Shown: piece by piece, positions 46,190-56,560 of the stretch | Layout: every line of letters starts with the position of its first letter | Position numbering within the stretch: position 1 is the first letter of the stretch | Assembly: GCA_021234155.1 (NCBI GenBank) | Contig: JAJEKV010000065.1 | Location: 7,005,491 to 7,069,490 of the forward strand | Direction of reading: 5' to 3' | Source of the DNA: Isoetes taiwanensis | Taxonomy: Eukaryota; Streptophyta; Lycopodiopsida; Isoetales; Isoetaceae | Length of the DNA: 64,000 nt | Notes under the pieces: generated by a model | What the model was told of the DNA's origin: nothing | The model's input: the letters and a program-made list of their open reading frames with translations, nothing else | Databases searched by the model: none | Position numbers and translations under genes: made by a program

Positions 46190-47463
46190 TATTGCAGATA
46201 GTTGGGAGATACAACCCTAAGAGGTTATTAAGTAAGACACATATCTTCTGTAAGATAAAGGCATCACAAGCAAATAGTCCAAGCACGTGCAAGATCCAAG
46301 TTGCCTCTCTTTGAAGCATGTCATTCTCTGCTAAGGCATCCAATTTTCCATTATAGATTCTACTCTGTCCTCGTCGCAGGAGTCTCCCTTAGCTTGAAGT
46401 TAAAATATACGCCCTTCTTCTAACGATTGGCTTATTCTATTAAAACTACTTTCCAGCACAACCGTACTGAGGCCAAGATGAACATGCATGCCGTCAAGGT
46501 TAAAAAGTTAGGGATGTACATTTTTGTACTTCATGTAGTGTGATCCGTAGCTTGAAGGTCTTGTAGATGGAAAAACTATTTGGAAAATTAGGGCATTTGC
46601 AGAGAGGATGCATCATTTTATGGGTTTTGGATTTATATCACTTGCGTATCTGATACTAAGGCTTTCTCTGGTTTTGTTAGAATGTAAGATTTTGGAGGGA
46701 TATAATGCTCCAAAACTGCATTATAGATAATTGGTCTTGACATGGCAGAAATGGTATTGTATTACTTTGATGTAAACCTCAACACAGGAGGAAGTAGAGC
46801 TGTCATTATAGCAATTTGGTATTTGTTGGAGCAGTGAAGAAAAACTGTGTCTCCTTATATTAGCAGTCTCTATGCGTTATAATATGAAGATATGGATAGT
46901 GCAGGAATCAGCTTCTTCCCAAGATTCAGTGTTCCAGGCTGCAATCTGGGATCAGTAGTAATTTGCATGCTATAAATATGTTGGGAAGTCTCAAAACATC
47001 ACGAATCTAGCTTGCTATCAGAAGCATCACGATTAGTTAGGACTCCAAGGTCGTAACCGACCCAACTATTCTAGCACCAGATACCCTTATTTTTTGTCAG
47101 ACTGGTCACAATTTTTTATGCACACAAAGCTAGTTCACTTATCTTATGCTAGCATAGATTATTTTCATCAGCTTACGATCCTTGGAAAACCACAAATTGC
47201 ACACGACTCACAAAAGATGACTCAAAACAAGATTGAAATATCTGTGTTTACAGCTGGTAAGGAGATGGAGGAAGCACCGGCCATAGCAAGGAAAGCTTTT
47301 TGAAAAAATATACCAAATGAATTGTCCGTCAAGTCTGCATATTTGTTAAAGGCTGAAACAACGAAGGCAGCCCTAATACTACACACAAGCTTTGAATCTG
47401 TCTAACAATTATAAAAATTGACTAACCTTTAAAAGTATAGCAAAAAGACTCCCTCTACCTCAC
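46190..47463. other. intergenic, no gene recognised
   Basis: Short frames only. A coding-like minus-strand piece near 47240-47290 could be a downstream exon of the candidate gene at 47464-47644, but no domain supports this. Confidence 0.4.
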
Positions 47464-47644
47464 CAAACACCAAGCTTTGCTTGACATATTTAACTGCAGG
47501 CTTTGCGCTATCTCCAAGAAATAAACAAAGAAGAAGGAGAATCCTGGGAGCCAAGAGCAAGCCGTGAAGTGCCAGAAAGTAGTAGTCGATAAATGCAACT
47601 GAAAGTAGTGGACACATAACTTTCAAAACATTTCTAATTACCAT
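47464..47644 (-). CDS. candidate first exon of a small membrane protein
   Basis: On the minus strand an ATG in a good context (GCCATGG, 47644) opens about 60 codons. They begin MVIRNVLKVMCPLL and continue with hydrophobic stretches around FIDYYFLALHGLLLA and ILLLLCLFLGD, which could form two membrane segments. The frame reaches a donor-like TTTG/GTGAGG at 47464. It runs divergently from the PPR gene, with about 740 bp between the two start codons. The open frame extends upstream of the ATG without a recognisable domain. No family was recognised and later exons were not traced, so this could also be chance. Confidence 0.3.
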
Positions 47645-48387
47645 GGCCGTTAGATTGGGAAAATTAGGAATCCAATCATCCCTGCCCTGGAGAGCTTGAG
47701 CGCCGATCCCTTCGAACTTGCAATGGAGTTTCAATGACGATCTGTTCGCTGCCCTGGAGTTTGAGCCCCAATTTGAAACGTAACCCTACACACAAAAACC
47801 TAAAATAACTCCAAAATAGAGACTACCCAAAAATAAGAAACAAATAGCCACGTCATTTTGACCTCATCTATCCCTTCGACAAGTCCATGCTCTTGGGTCA
47901 AACCAATCCTGCCACATTCACTTTTCTACCATTTTTATAAGAATACAACCCCTTAACCATTCACAGTCTTATATTATCCCATATGTTTTCAACAATTGCA
48001 GCTTTAACTTTTGAATGTCTTTCAAAAACTTGGACATGCCAAAGAATGCCTTCAAACTGAATGGCAAGTTCAAAACTTTCCTTAAAAAAAAATATTAGGG
48101 GTCCATTCAACTTTAAGGCTATAAACAATAAAAGTGAAGAATTTTAAGGGCAACTTAAAAATCTAGACTATTAAACTCAACTACTTCATTTTCATTCCTC
48201 GTTCTGTCTGTACATCAGGGTTCTTCAAAAATGTCCTGAGTTGGGCGTAGCGCATGGCAAATAAGGAGCTATGGCGTGGATTCTTCAACGCTTTAATAGC
48301 CAGAAGGATCCATTCGTCGGATCAATGTGCCTCAGTAAGGGACATTAGCTAAATATATTCCCCACATTACGTTCTCTTGCAGGTTTA

Positions 48388-50815
48388 ATGACACTCAGAT
48401 GGTGCTTTCAGGCTTCAAGGCGATCGTTTATGACTGTGAAGATTGACAAGTCATCCAGGTATGTAATATATAGAACAGATGTTTATGAATGATGATTAAT
48501 GCTTTATTCTCAACAGGCGTGGTAATGAGTCGATCTTGCAAGGATCTCTCAATGATGCTCTCAATAGTGCAGAGATCATGCAGCAACAAGGGGTTCCTAT
48601 ATCTAGGCACCATGCATTATGTCTGCTTCAGGAATGCACTAAACATCAAGATGTTGAGGGCGGTAGGCGGGTGCAAACCCTGATCAGCCAGATTGGGCTT
48701 GATTCTGTTTCCCTTTTGGCTGACCACCTCATCCGCCTGTTTGCCACTTGCGGATGTTTATCTGAAGCCGAAACAGCATTCAAGAGAGTTCCTAAACCAA
48801 GTGGATATACATGGAATGCAATTATCCGTGCGCACGTGAAGCTTGGGCAAGGTGAGGCAGCACTTCAGTTGTATGATCAAATGCTTCAGTCTGGCATCAC
48901 AGGTGATAATTATACTTATGTTGCTGTCTTGCAAGCATGCATCAATACGTCAAATCTTAAACAGGGTAGGAGCGTGCACAAGCAAATTCTGAAGAGTGAC
49001 CTTCAATGGGGTGTAGAATTGGGGACCACCCTTGTAGATATGTATGCTAAATGTGGTAGCTTGGAGGAAGCATACAAGGTGTTTGAAAGCTTGCCAAACC
49101 GAAACGTCGTGTCGTGGAATGCAATTATTCGAGGCCATGCCAAGAATGGACAAGGTAAAGCGGCCCTTCAGTTGTATGACAAAATGCTGCTTTCAGGTGT
49201 TAAATGTGACATGCATACATTTGCTGCCGTCCTTGAGGCATGCATCATTACTGGAAATCTAGATCAGGGAAAGCAAATTCACGATGAGATTATTAAACAT
49301 GGTCTCCAGCTAGACATTGTCACAGGAAACATGCTGGTAGATATGTACGCCAAATGTGGGAGCTTGCAGGATGCACGCAAAGTCTTTGACAGTTTGTCAA
49401 CTAAAGATGCATTCTCATGGACTGCAATAATTTCGGGCTATGCTAAACATGGATATATGAAGGAAGCACGCAAATTCTTTAATGAGGCACCAAATCGAGA
49501 TGCAATATTATGGACTGCAATGATTACTGGATATGCTAAATGTGGAAATATGGAAGAGGCACGCAATCTCTTTGATAAACTGTCGAACCGGGATGTCGTA
49601 ACATGGGGTGCAATGATTTCTGGATATGGTGAGCTAGGTGAAAGTCTCCTTGCCATAGACTGCTTTGATAAGATGCAAATGGAGAACATAAAACCAGACA
49701 GGGTTATATTTTTGAGTATGCTGAAAGCATGTGCCAGTATTGGGGCTATAGAGCATGGTAAAAACATTCATCAGCAGATCATTGAACATGGGTTTGATCT
49801 GGATCCTGCTGTGAACAATGCTCTTGTCTATATGTATGCCATGTGTGGAAGCTTAGAAGTAGCGCACAATATCTGGGATAGATTGCCTACCCGAGATGTG
49901 ATATCATGGAATGGAGTAATTGCAGCACATGCACAGCAGGGAAAGATGGACTTGGCTTCTCAGTGTATAGAGGACATGCAGAGAGAAGGAATTAAGCCAA
50001 ACGAAGTGACATTCAATTTAATCCTTGCAGCCTGTACCCATGCAGGCCTGGTGAATGAAGGTTGCAGATATTTTAAGAGCATGAAGGAAGACCATGGCAT
50101 TAAGCCAGATAACTATCACCATACTTGCATGGTTGATCTTTTCGGTCGTGCAGGACTATTAGACGAGGCAAAGAACCTACTGCATACTATAGATGCCAAT
50201 GTTGTCGGGTGGATATCTTTGCTTGTTTCCTGCAGGACATATGGTAATGTGGAACTTGGAAGGCACTGTTTTAATGAGGTTGTGAAATTGGATTCTAGAC
50301 TTGCAACGGGATATGTGCTTATGGCAGGCATCTACTCTGATGCTCATATGTGTAAAGAAGCTGCAGAAATAGAAGAATTGAGAAAGCTTGCAAAGGCATG
50401 GAAGAAACCTGCGAGAGTATGGATTGAGGTTAACAACAAAGTGCATGAATTCGTTGTAGGAGACACAGCCCATCCAAAAAGTGAGGAAATCTATGCCATG
50501 CTGAAGCGTTTGAGTACCAAAATGAAAAAAAACGGATATATGCCAAAACTTGACTACCTCTTGCAGAAAATCTCAGACGAGGAAAAGGAGGATGCCCTTT
50601 GTGGCCACTCAGAGAAGCTAGCTGTGGCTTTTGGACTTTTAACTACCCCACCAGGCACAACTCTCCGTGCCACAAAAAATCTTCGAATGTGCATGGACTG
50701 TCATAGTGCTACTAAAATTATAGCCAAGATCGAAAACCGAGATATCATAATAAGAGATGCTTATCACATGCACCACTTTAAGGATGGCTTTTGTTCTTGT
50801 GGAGATCACTACTGA
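48388..50815 (+). CDS. PPR protein, PLS class, with E and DYW (KP-like) deaminase domains
   Basis: Organellar RNA-editing factor. The PPR tract binds a specific transcript and the DYW domain changes a nucleotide. Proposed structure: exon 1 at 48388-48458 (ATG; Arg- and Ser-rich start MTLRWCFQASRRSF, organelle-targeting style), donor CCAG/GTATGT, 58-bp intron, acceptor CAACAG, exon 2 from 48517 to TGA at 50813. This gives about 789 residues. Without splicing, an in-frame TAA at 48497 forces a later start at 48578. About 15 repeats can be counted, with typical VSWNAIIRGHAKNG and LVDMYAKCGSLEEA strings. E motifs then lead to KKPARVWIEVNNKVHEF where a PG box is expected. The deaminase keeps HSE, CMDCH and CSC. 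The end is GDHY, not GDYW. The KP variant is associated with U-to-C editing in ferns, lycophytes and hornworts; here that is inference. Confidence 0.93.
48459..48516 (+). other. predicted short intron near the start of the PPR gene
   Basis: The 58-bp interval starts GTATGTAATA and ends TTCTCAACAG. Removing it joins AG to G and keeps the frame from the ATG at 48388 into the PPR tract. It is short for a plant intron, so a downstream start at 48578 remains possible. A second acceptor-like TTCTCTTGCAG at 48371-48381 may mean that a 5' untranslated exon lies further upstream. Confidence 0.55.
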
Positions 50816-53126
50816 TGCTTTTTTGTTGGCAATCGGAAGCTCTTTCTGCCATGCTTGATTCTTTCTACCTTACCTTGGAATTTGATCCAGTGATTATTTT
50901 TAAGTTTGGATTAATTTGTAAACGATTCTAAAACTATTCTTACCTCATGAATACAAAGTTTGAGACAAGAGATTTGGTGCTTTGGATTAAGTATCGATGA
51001 ACGACTCTGAGAAATTTGTAAAGAGGATACAAGCATGCTAATGGTTGAGGTAATACTTGAGCCTACAGATTGGTTCTGCATTCTAACCAAGTTTTTGTAT
51101 ATGACAGGAATGCTGTGGTTATCTTTAAAATTGCAAGAATTTCAAGGAGGGGCCCTCACCAATACATCTTGAGGACAATAACACGTCGATATAAAGGCAG
51201 TAGACCCTAAACTAGAAGTCCAATCACTAGCGATTTATTGTAAATGTTGGCAGTTCTTTTCCCCTCAGCACTGCACATTGATATATGATGCAATTTCCAT
51301 GGTGGAGGGAACAAACCAACTGTTGGATGTGGATTTACAATATTTTGTGGGGAATGTTATCATACTCATACTTGGTGCTTTGCCATTTCTGCCAGACTGA
51401 TTGCAAATAAGCTGAGACTAGATGAAGGGACTGTTTGGTTTTGGTAGAATAGGGCCTGTTTGGTCTGCATCAAATTGAATCGTCCACAAACTAAGCAGAA
51501 ACTTTTATTTATGGCCCAAAGAATAATAACTCGTCATTGCTTGCATGGATGCTAGAACGATGTACTCATTTTTCATACATCATAAGATACCATTTTGGCA
51601 ATCTTAAAAATCAAGCTTGGCATGAGATAAGTTTTGGTACTAGCATTCCTTAACACATGCATAATATGGTAACTCGTAATTCTAAGGGCTATAAGAGGAC
51701 TCGTCGTTTCATGTTGTCTTTGTTAAATATTTCAAGGACAACCTATAGTGCAGTACCAACTTGCTATCAAAAGGAAAATTGACCTGAGAGGCTTATCCCT
51801 AGTGGCACTCATATGTATGAATAGATGGTTAGCAGGATTTGACCACTAGATTCTTGTTCATTAGGTTTTATGGGATGGATTTGCCCATTAAACAACAGTT
51901 AAGCTAGTTGGTATGCTGGTTCATTTGGAAGAGATGGCATAAGTTCTCCAACATGGCAAGTTCTTCTAGATGCACTTGTTAAAATTAAGGAAAGTTTCCT
52001 AAAATGCCTTTAATCCTTCATTCAGTCCCAAGCAGTGCTAAACAGTCCAAAATTCTAACCTGCACCTTTCATACCTTGCATGTTTTCATAGTAAACCACC
52101 TTTTCCAAAATCCTTTCCAGTCCAAGGCAGGAAGAGTTGATGGGATCTAATCAAGAACTAATTGCACTCAATGAGCCTTGAGAGACAGAGGTGATTTCCA
52201 CTAAATGGAATCCAAAAATTTAAGGGCTGATGATATACTCGAAACGACTAGTGATTCGGAGAGAAAACAAACAAAGATAGGGGTGATTGCCACTAAATGG
52301 AATCCAAAGATTCAAGCGCTGACCATATAAAAGAAACAACTAGTGATCGAATTTGCGGGAGAGAAAACAATATATGATATGACCGGAAGTGGCAGCTAAT
52401 GGCACTTTACAACACGGCCAAATGGTCCTGCCTCCACCACTGTACATGGCTGAACTGAATCCTTCCCCCACCAACTTTACAATGATACATGGCCAGTTTC
52501 ACTGATGAGCCATTGAACCGCTGAACTTGGATATGGCAATTTAAGGTCTATAATTTTGAAAACAAGATCACATTCAAGAGGAATTAAGAGCTTCAAGAAT
52601 GGATAATTGATTTTTTTTAAGCCGCATGTATGTCAACTTACCGGCAATTCGAATTTTCAAGAGGCCTCCAATTTGAAATATCCAAAATACCAAAGATCCA
52701 AAATTTGCTAAGGGGGTTTCAAGTGAACAAATTAAATTTGCAACACTGTTGGATAATTTCAAAGTGATTCAAAGCAAAGAAAGTGAAATGCAGAAGAATA
52801 CAACATAAGTTTTGGAACAAAAGCATATGCATGTAAATTCAATCAAAGGGGAAAGGGCCTCTTTAATAGGAAATGAAGATTTGCTTTTGAGAATACTTGG
52901 AGCTTTATCAACGTTAAGGACTATTTAGAAAAAAAGAAAATAGTTTTTAGTTTCCATTTTTGGAAATTTACAAAAGATTTAACACCTGTTTTTACATAAT
53001 GGTATAAAAAATCCGCCTCCTCCTCCACCATCAATAAGTAGGAAAAGACATTGGCGTGAAACGTAGTAGGTTTATATTGTGCTCACTATTTGTTTTTGTC
53101 TCTAGAACAATATGTCTCAAATAGAA
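50816..53126. other. intergenic region after the PPR gene
   Basis: No coding sequence was recognised. The 3' untranslated region and polyadenylation site of the PPR gene should lie in the first few hundred bases. AATACAAAG-like A-rich strings near 50950 are possible signals. A 92-bp tandem duplication lies at 52191-52374. Confidence 0.4.
52191..52374. repeat. tandem duplication, 92-bp period
   Basis: GTGATTTCCACTAAATGGAA at 52191 and GTGATTGCCACTAAATGGAA at 52283 begin two diverged copies. Both contain CGACTAGTGAT or CAACTAGTGAT and end GAGAAAACAA. Confidence 0.8.
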
Positions 53127-53156
53127 CTAGTAACGGCTGCCCGGCATTGCCGGGCA
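53127..53156 (-). mobile_element. Helitron-like 3' terminus
   Basis: On the minus strand a hairpin (TGCCCGGCA and TGCCGGGCA, 53138-53156) is followed by seven bases and then CTAG, with T as the next base. Helitrons end in a GC-rich hairpin, 6-12 bases and CTRR, and insert between A and T, so all expected marks are present. The element would extend to the right (+ coordinates) to a 5' TC end that was not identified. No Rep or helicase frame lies nearby, so it would be non-autonomous. Confidence 0.6.
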
Positions 53157-53480
53157 TAAATATGTTTATGTTGCGAGAATGGAACTTGATTTCTTTCATT
53201 TGTAGATGATGTTGCTTTTCAATAATTAGTTGGATTTGCAACAATTTCTTCTTCTAGGTCTCCTATGGATTGCTCATTTTGAGTTACATAAACATAGGAG
53301 TGGATAATGAAATATATAAATATATAAAATTATCTTATCTAATCTTACAAAATGGAAGGAGCTGCTTTAACTTTGGGGTGAAATGTTTGTTTCTATTGGT
53401 TTTTGCATTTATAAAATCTAGACATTTAACCTAGTCCAAATTTGGTACAATCTCCAAGTTGCTAAGTTCAAACTTGGTAC

Positions 53481-53588
53481 AATCCCCATCTTGCTAACAT
53501 TACTTGCCTTTTGCAAAAGTTATCATGTTGGTGGAATCCCCACCTTGCTAACATTACTTGCCTTTTGCAAAAGTTAACATGTTGGAGC
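53481..53588. repeat. tandem duplication, 54-bp period
   Basis: Two nearly identical copies begin AATCCCCATCTTGCTAAC and AATCCCCACCTTGCTAAC. Both contain TTGCCTTTTGCAAAAGTTA, itself partly palindromic. Confidence 0.85.
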
Positions 53589-53777
53589 ATGTAGCAATTT
53601 ATGGATGAGAAATTGAAAGTTGCTTGGCGCGTGCAATCCACATTTCATATGCATTAATAGCTTTGCGATGGAAATGCGCAAATTAATTATGGCTACTAAT
53701 TTGGTAAAATAAGATAAAATGTTTTTTACATCCATGGGAAAAATAAATGTACATCATAAAAATATACAATGTCCAAA

Positions 53778-53861
53778 GGTGCATCTTAAAAACATAAATT
53801 TGATATTTTTTCAAAGTAAGGTGCATCTTAAAAACATAAATTTGATATTTTTTCAAAGTCC
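53778..53861. repeat. tandem duplication, 42-bp period
   Basis: GGTGCATCTTAAAAACATAA is repeated exactly with a 42-bp period. The copies are identical except for their last bases, so this is a recent event. Confidence 0.9.
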
Positions 53862-54399
53862 TGGTAAACAGATGATGGAAAGATGCAATTATCAATGGAT
53901 TTTTATTCAATTCAATTGGTGTAATGAAAATGGGCTGAACAATAATAAATCATTTGAGAATTGAAATAATAATAGTGCACTCCATGTGCAAGAACTTAAA
54001 TGACCCCAGTTTTTATTCATAATTCAACCCGTGAGCCTGCATCTTGCAATTTACAATTTACATCAGTGTTTAATGCAGTTGTTAAAAAGTAACATAAGCG
54101 ACTATTAGGCTGTTAAAATATATGCAAAATCCAAGTAATATAGGTACCTTTAAAAAGTAACCACGCCAGCGTGAGGGCTATTGGCCTATGTTGTGAGCCA
54201 TCATGTGATTTCGTTGGGTGCAAAGCAATATGGTTTTCTAAATGAGATCATAAGAATGTTACAACTATCAAAAATAGCACACAAAAGTGTCGTAGCGTCG
54301 TAGAGGTCATGAGCATACAAATAGGAAAAATACATAGTCTACCAATGGTTATAGTGCATTATAAAGACATGGTGAAAGGATTGGGCAAGATTCCAAATA

Positions 54400-54512
54400 G
54401 AAAATAGAGAGCAGATGCATGAAGGACTTGCAATTTGAGGGACAAAGATGTAATGGGTTCTTCATTCATGGAAAATAGAAAGCAAATGGATCAAGGACTT
54501 GCAAATTGAGGG
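54400..54512. repeat. tandem duplication, 71-bp period
   Basis: GAAAATAGAGAGCAGATGCA at 54400 and GAAAATAGAAAGCAAATGGA at 54471 start two diverged copies of about 42 bp. A 29-bp spacer separates them. Confidence 0.75.
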
Positions 54513-55032
54513 CGCACCAAAACGTAGTTCTTCCTAGAACAAATGCAATGGCTCTTGGATGCAAGGCACATCGCCAGGCATATCTTACTCACCGAAAACC
54601 CCAAAACCAAACCAAATGTAGAAGGAGCAACTAAATCTCAAGTAAATTGACAAAGATGGCCTGCAGCAAGTAAATGGCAACAAACATTGATGACAAAGCC
54701 AAGTCAATCTATCAATTTAATCCAACTTACCAATGTTATGCCGCAATTTAGAAAACATACCTTGTCCAAAATAGCCTCAAAGTCCTCTTTTCCTCTTCTG
54801 CTACGCTGCCAACATGTCTTTCCACTGCTAGGTATCATTGCCTTATCAATATTGCATCCCAGGCCATCATGCAAAACCTTAAGTTCAGTGTTTCAAAGAT
54901 GTGAATCAACAAAGAGAATAATCCATGAAAAGGCAATGAAAAGCATTTTCGAAATGAGAATGAGAATGAGAATGATATTTTATCGTCCACTGAGGCCAAT
55001 CGGCCTATGGGACCCATAAGGAGCGCAGCAAA

Positions 55033-55104
55033 CTTATTACTGTCCGGGTTAAAAAAACCCCCGCCCCGAAGGGTTTTCGAGGGAAAAACCGTGGCAGTAA
55101 TAAG
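55033..55104. repeat. 72-bp foldback
   Basis: CTTATTACTGTCCGGGTT at the left pairs with AACCGTGGCAGTAATAAG at the right, with the outer ten bases perfect. The loop contains a further small stem (AACCCCC with GGGTTTT-like bases). It directly adjoins the probable 3' end of the LINE fragment that follows. Confidence 0.8.
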
Positions 55105-55109
55105 AATGT

Positions 55110-56560
55110 TGTCAAACTGTACAAGTATACATCAATTTATATATACATGTCAAGTGTGTGCCCGAGGACATAGCTGATCTCGCATGTCTATAACCTCCTG
55201 AAGGTATGATCCCATCACCACATGCGGATCTTTGTGCTCAATGTCACATGTAACGGCTGGCCAGGCCTGATCAACTCAGCATAGCACGTCCGAATTTGAT
55301 CATATCTTTGGGCAACTTTGAAGGGTATGAGATTCATCCTCAATGACTCCCATTTGGCGGCATTGACCAGGCACGTCTGGCGTGGCTCACCAATCCATCC
55401 CGCCTCAATTCCGAAGATGATGTGCCCCGTATGAATGGAGGCAATGAGTGGCGCGCCTTTTCATGGGCAGAAGTGGGTTACGCGGGTAGCATTGCGAGGC
55501 CTCGTTCCAATGTGGGATTTATGTGGTGTTGGTAGTGTCTTTGTTTGACATGTTCAAGGGCATTGGCATCCCAAAGCTTCTTTGAGGAAGCAAGCGTCAA
55601 GATATTGCCTCAAGCTATGGCGATCTCGCCTCTGTTTGCACACATTGCTCCTACACATTCCATCTAGCCATCCATTGAGCTCTCTTTTTCCCTCAGCCCG
55701 GGCCTTGAGGCTGCGGCCCCATTGCCATGATATAAGCTAGTTTAGGGAGGCGAGCATCGTCCATATTGACCACCTTCTCAAAAATAGACAATGTGGCGAT
55801 CAAGGGCAGCCCTCCTGAAGAGGCAAGAATCCCACTCCTAGGTAGAATTTGATATGGGACCGTGGACCACCCCTAGTGCTCGTACTAAGAAGGCTTTACG
55901 GACTGCTCCAAGTCATTCCAAGTAGCAAGTCATACTATGGACCCCATACTTCCACCGGTATAAAGGGACAGGCTCTACTAAGACCTTGAGCGGGTGTGGC
56001 CCGATGGGCCCAATCATACAACTCCGGCTCTATGACTATTGTTTTGCATTGCATATAGTGCCTTCCACCGGCCACCGTCCTCGTGGCCAGAGTATGGATG
56101 TGTCCCGGTGCATAGTAGAAGGAAACTCCACTCCCAAATACTTGTATGTGGATGCCACTTCCACATTACGGCCTTGGTAATCGAAGGGAGGGACCCTCGG
56201 TGACGTGAAGATGATATGAAAAACCACCTTAGTCTTGGCGGTTGACGCCATATCGATGCCGCGGAGTATGTGTCCAAGGCATCGAGATGTCGTTGCATGT
56301 CTGCTGGTGTGTAAGCTAGGAGGTCTACATCATCGACATATATTAACTGTCTGATGATCTGATAGAGAAGGTGAGCTCCATCGCCCCCATTATCAGCAAG
56401 CCAGCTCTCCAATTGATCAATGTAAAGCCCAAACAATGTTGGGGAGAGAGGGCATCCCTGACAAACCCCGATACTACTATCAAATGGTTGGCTTGTCTGC
56501 TGCAACTGACCCGAGCATCTTTCATATAGCCTGTACACTGCATTCTGCAAATCTACAGGA
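55110..56560 (-). mobile_element. LINE fragment with reverse transcriptase
   Basis: The minus strand starts inside the reverse transcriptase at NAVYRLYERCSGQL. It reads GVCQGCPLSPTLFGLYIDQL, then LIYVDDVDLLAYTPADMQRH with the catalytic YVDD, then TYKYLGVEFPSTMH. After a frame change the C-terminal region follows with several stops (RLPKLAYIMAMGPQ, then DANALEHVKQRH). The start inside RT suggests 5' truncation. GCPLSPTLFGLYID is close to GCPCSPTLFGLFID of the LINE in the Copia element, so both may belong to one lineage. The 3' end is placed near the foldback at 55104 but is not certain. It is a relic. Confidence 0.82.

Noticed and set aside
48950-49767. minus-strand frames opposite the PPR gene
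   Set aside because: They are antisense shadows of the repeated PPR codons.
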